A stretch of DNA of 6,764 nucleotides from positions 1 to 6,764 of the forward strand of contig JBQLZQ010000017.1 of the NCBI GenBank assembly GCA_052168355.1. Reading direction: 5' to 3'. A program made the translations under genes and the position numbers. Positions 5,618 to 6,764 of the stretch are shown here, piece after piece. Below the pieces are notes generated by a model. That model saw nothing but the letters and a program-made list of their open reading frames with translations, did no database searches and was not told the origin of the DNA. The first letter of the stretch is position 1, and the number at the start of each line of letters is the position of its first letter. This DNA is from JBQLZQ01 sp052168355 (GTDB lineage Bacteria > Pseudomonadota > Alphaproteobacteria > DSM-16000 > Inquilinaceae).

Positions 5618-6127
5618 CTAGCCCGCAGGGTCGCTGGCTTCGTCGTTCGCCGGATCGTTGACAGGATGGCCGGGACGATTGACTGTCGGCCAGGGTTCGC
5701 CCCGATCCTCCAACAGACAGTCGATCCCGTCGACCGTCAGCCGGATGGTGCCGCCCTCGGAAAACTCAAGCAGTATGGTGCCGTCCTCGGCCCGCATCGC
5801 CAGAAGGTTCAGGATCCGGTCCCGGCGGCCGCGGTCGATATCGCGGCTGCGGACGTTTGTCACCCCTTCGATCCGCACGCCGGCATGGGTGCGCAGATAA
5901 TGGGGCACTTCCGGCTCGTCGCTGCCGAGATCCTCGGCCGGGCCCGGCACCGCGCCGGCTTCCCACTTGAACCGGTTGACCACCATGACGAACCGGCGCT
6001 CGTCGGCCAGATAGGTCATGTCGCCCAGAACGGCTATGGCGTCCTGCAGCTGGGCCGACAGAATGGCCAGATCCTCGTCGTCTCGGGCGCGCAGCTTCAG
6101 GGGCCGCCAAGGATCGGCACCGGTCAT
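5618..6127 (-). CDS. DUF2948 family protein of unknown function
   Basis: Conserved alphaproteobacterial protein of unknown function, usually found next to murA; 169 residues. The N-terminal PLKLRARDDEDLAILSAQLQDA (9-30) and GDMTYLADERRFVMVVNRFKWE (35-56) match the family I know as DUF2948. A second block follows: VRIEGVTNVRSRDIDRG (84-100) and then LLEFSEGGTIRLTVDGIDCLLED (119-141). The tail after 150 is rich in Pro, Asp and Asn and probably disordered. No signal peptide or membrane span is seen. The frame is open 12 codons further upstream into murA, but I chose the ATG at 6125-6127: it forms a one-base TGATG overlap with the murA stop and has AAGG seven bases upstream. The arrangement suggests translational coupling with murA; no cell-wall role can be read from the sequence. 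Confidence 0.85.
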   Translation of the reverse strand: MTGADPWRPLKLRARDDEDLAILSAQLQDAIAVLGDMTYLADERRFVMVVNRFKWEAGAVPGPAEDLGSDEPEVPHYLRTHAGVRIEGVTNVRSRDIDRGRRDRILNLLAMRAEDGTILLEFSEGGTIRLTVDGIDCLLEDRGEPWPTVNRPGHPVNDPANDEASDPAG

Positions 6128-6764
6128 CAATCCGCCTTGACCCGTTGGATGTCCGCGCCGCACGCGCTCAACTTCTCCTCCAGGCGCTCATAGCCGCGAT
6201 CCAGATGATAGACCCGGTTGATGGCCGTTTCGCCCCTGGCCGCCAGGGCCGCCAGAACCATGGAGACGCTGGCCCTGAGATCGGTCGCCATCACCGGCGC
6301 GCCGGTCAACTGCGGCACGCCGCGGACCAGCGCCGAGGAGCCGTGGATGGTGATGTTGGCGCCCATGCGCGACAGTTCCGGCACGTGCATGAAGCGGTTT
6401 TCGAAGATCGTTTCGGTGATCATGGAGGCCCCGTCGGCGGTGCACATCAGCGCCATCATCTGCGCCTGCAGATCGGTTGGAAAGCCCGGAAACGGCTCGG
6501 TCATCACATCGACGCCCTTGAGCTCGCCGTTCTTGCGCCGGACGCGCACGCCGTGTTCGGTCGGGGTGAATTCGGCTCCCGCCTCGCGCAGCACGTCGAC
6601 CATGGCCTCGAACAGCTCGACCCGGACCCCGATCAGTTCCAGGTCGCCGCCGGTGATCACCGCCGCCATGGCATAGGTCCCGGCCTCGATCCGATCGGCG
6701 ACCACCGCATGCTCCGTGCCGTGCAGCTTGTCGACCCCGCGGATCCGCAAGGTATCGGTGCCGA
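6127..6764 (-). CDS. murA: UDP-N-acetylglucosamine 1-carboxyvinyltransferase, C-terminal half (partial)
   Basis: MurA transfers enolpyruvate from PEP to UDP-GlcNAc, the first committed step of peptidoglycan synthesis and the target of fosfomycin. Only the last 211 or so codons are present; the start lies beyond 6764, and the reading frame runs through the window edge without a natural start. Visible family blocks are DRIEAGTYAMAA, FPGFPTDLQAQMMALM with the catalytic Asp (E. coli D305; codon 6472-6474), ENRFMHVPELSRMGA, TDLRASVSMVL (matching E. coli D369-R371) and YHLDRGYERLEEKL with the Arg equivalent to R397 (codon 6196-6198). The fosfomycin-target Cys and Lys22 are outside the window. The stop overlaps the start of the DUF2948 gene by one base. 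The identity is certain; completeness of the N-terminal half cannot be judged. Confidence 0.97.
   Translation of the reverse strand, partial: GTDTLRIRGVDKLHGTEHAVVADRIEAGTYAMAAVITGGDLELIGVRVELFEAMVDVLREAGAEFTPTEHGVRVRRKNGELKGVDVMTEPFPGFPTDLQAQMMALMCTADGASMITETIFENRFMHVPELSRMGANITIHGSSALVRGVPQLTGAPVMATDLRASVSMVLAALAARGETAINRVYHLDRGYERLEEKLSACGADIQRVKAD

Overview
The window is a block of ten tightly packed genes, all on the minus strand, in GC-rich DNA with almost no non-coding space. Gene content and order (murA, a DUF2948 protein, hisG, hisD, UPF0262, a low-molecular-weight phosphatase, infA, maf, a short RNase E/G, yacG) point to a chromosomal housekeeping region of an alphaproteobacterium. 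The hisG-hisD pair, strong GC bias and short RNase E/G suggest the Rhodospirillales or relatives. That placement comes from protein family and synteny knowledge, not from a database search. I see no insertion sequences, CRISPR arrays, tRNA or rRNA genes, or signs of recent transfer.

In the direction of transcription (high to low coordinates), the window opens inside murA, which makes the first committed peptidoglycan precursor; its N-terminal half lies beyond 6764. The murA stop overlaps the start of a DUF2948 gene by one base (TGATG). A 107-bp gap at 5511-5617 may carry a promoter. It is followed by hisG (short form) and hisD, which overlap by 11 bp and encode the first and last enzymes of histidine synthesis. 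The UPF0262 gene overlaps the end of hisD by 8 bp. After 77 bp comes a single-cysteine phosphatase of the LMW-PTP fold. A 186-bp gap with a palindrome and a weak promoter-like element then precedes infA (translation initiation factor IF-1). Next are maf (nucleotide pyrophosphatase), rng (RNase E/G type) and yacG (zinc-finger gyrase inhibitor). The block closes with a strong hairpin at 2-41 carrying a cUUCGg tetraloop in the minus-strand transcript, probably the operon terminator.

Functionally the block combines cell-wall precursor synthesis, histidine synthesis, translation initiation, nucleotide-pool cleaning, RNA processing and gyrase control, with three little-understood proteins (DUF2948, UPF0262, the phosphatase) inside it. 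I found no clearly new system. The points most worth checking are the RNase E/G that ends before the zinc-link and has an altered 5'-sensor position, the phosphatase with a single cysteine, the short HisG that implies a HisZ partner elsewhere, and the maf-rng junction, where the two genes share a frame across a UGA-C stop.
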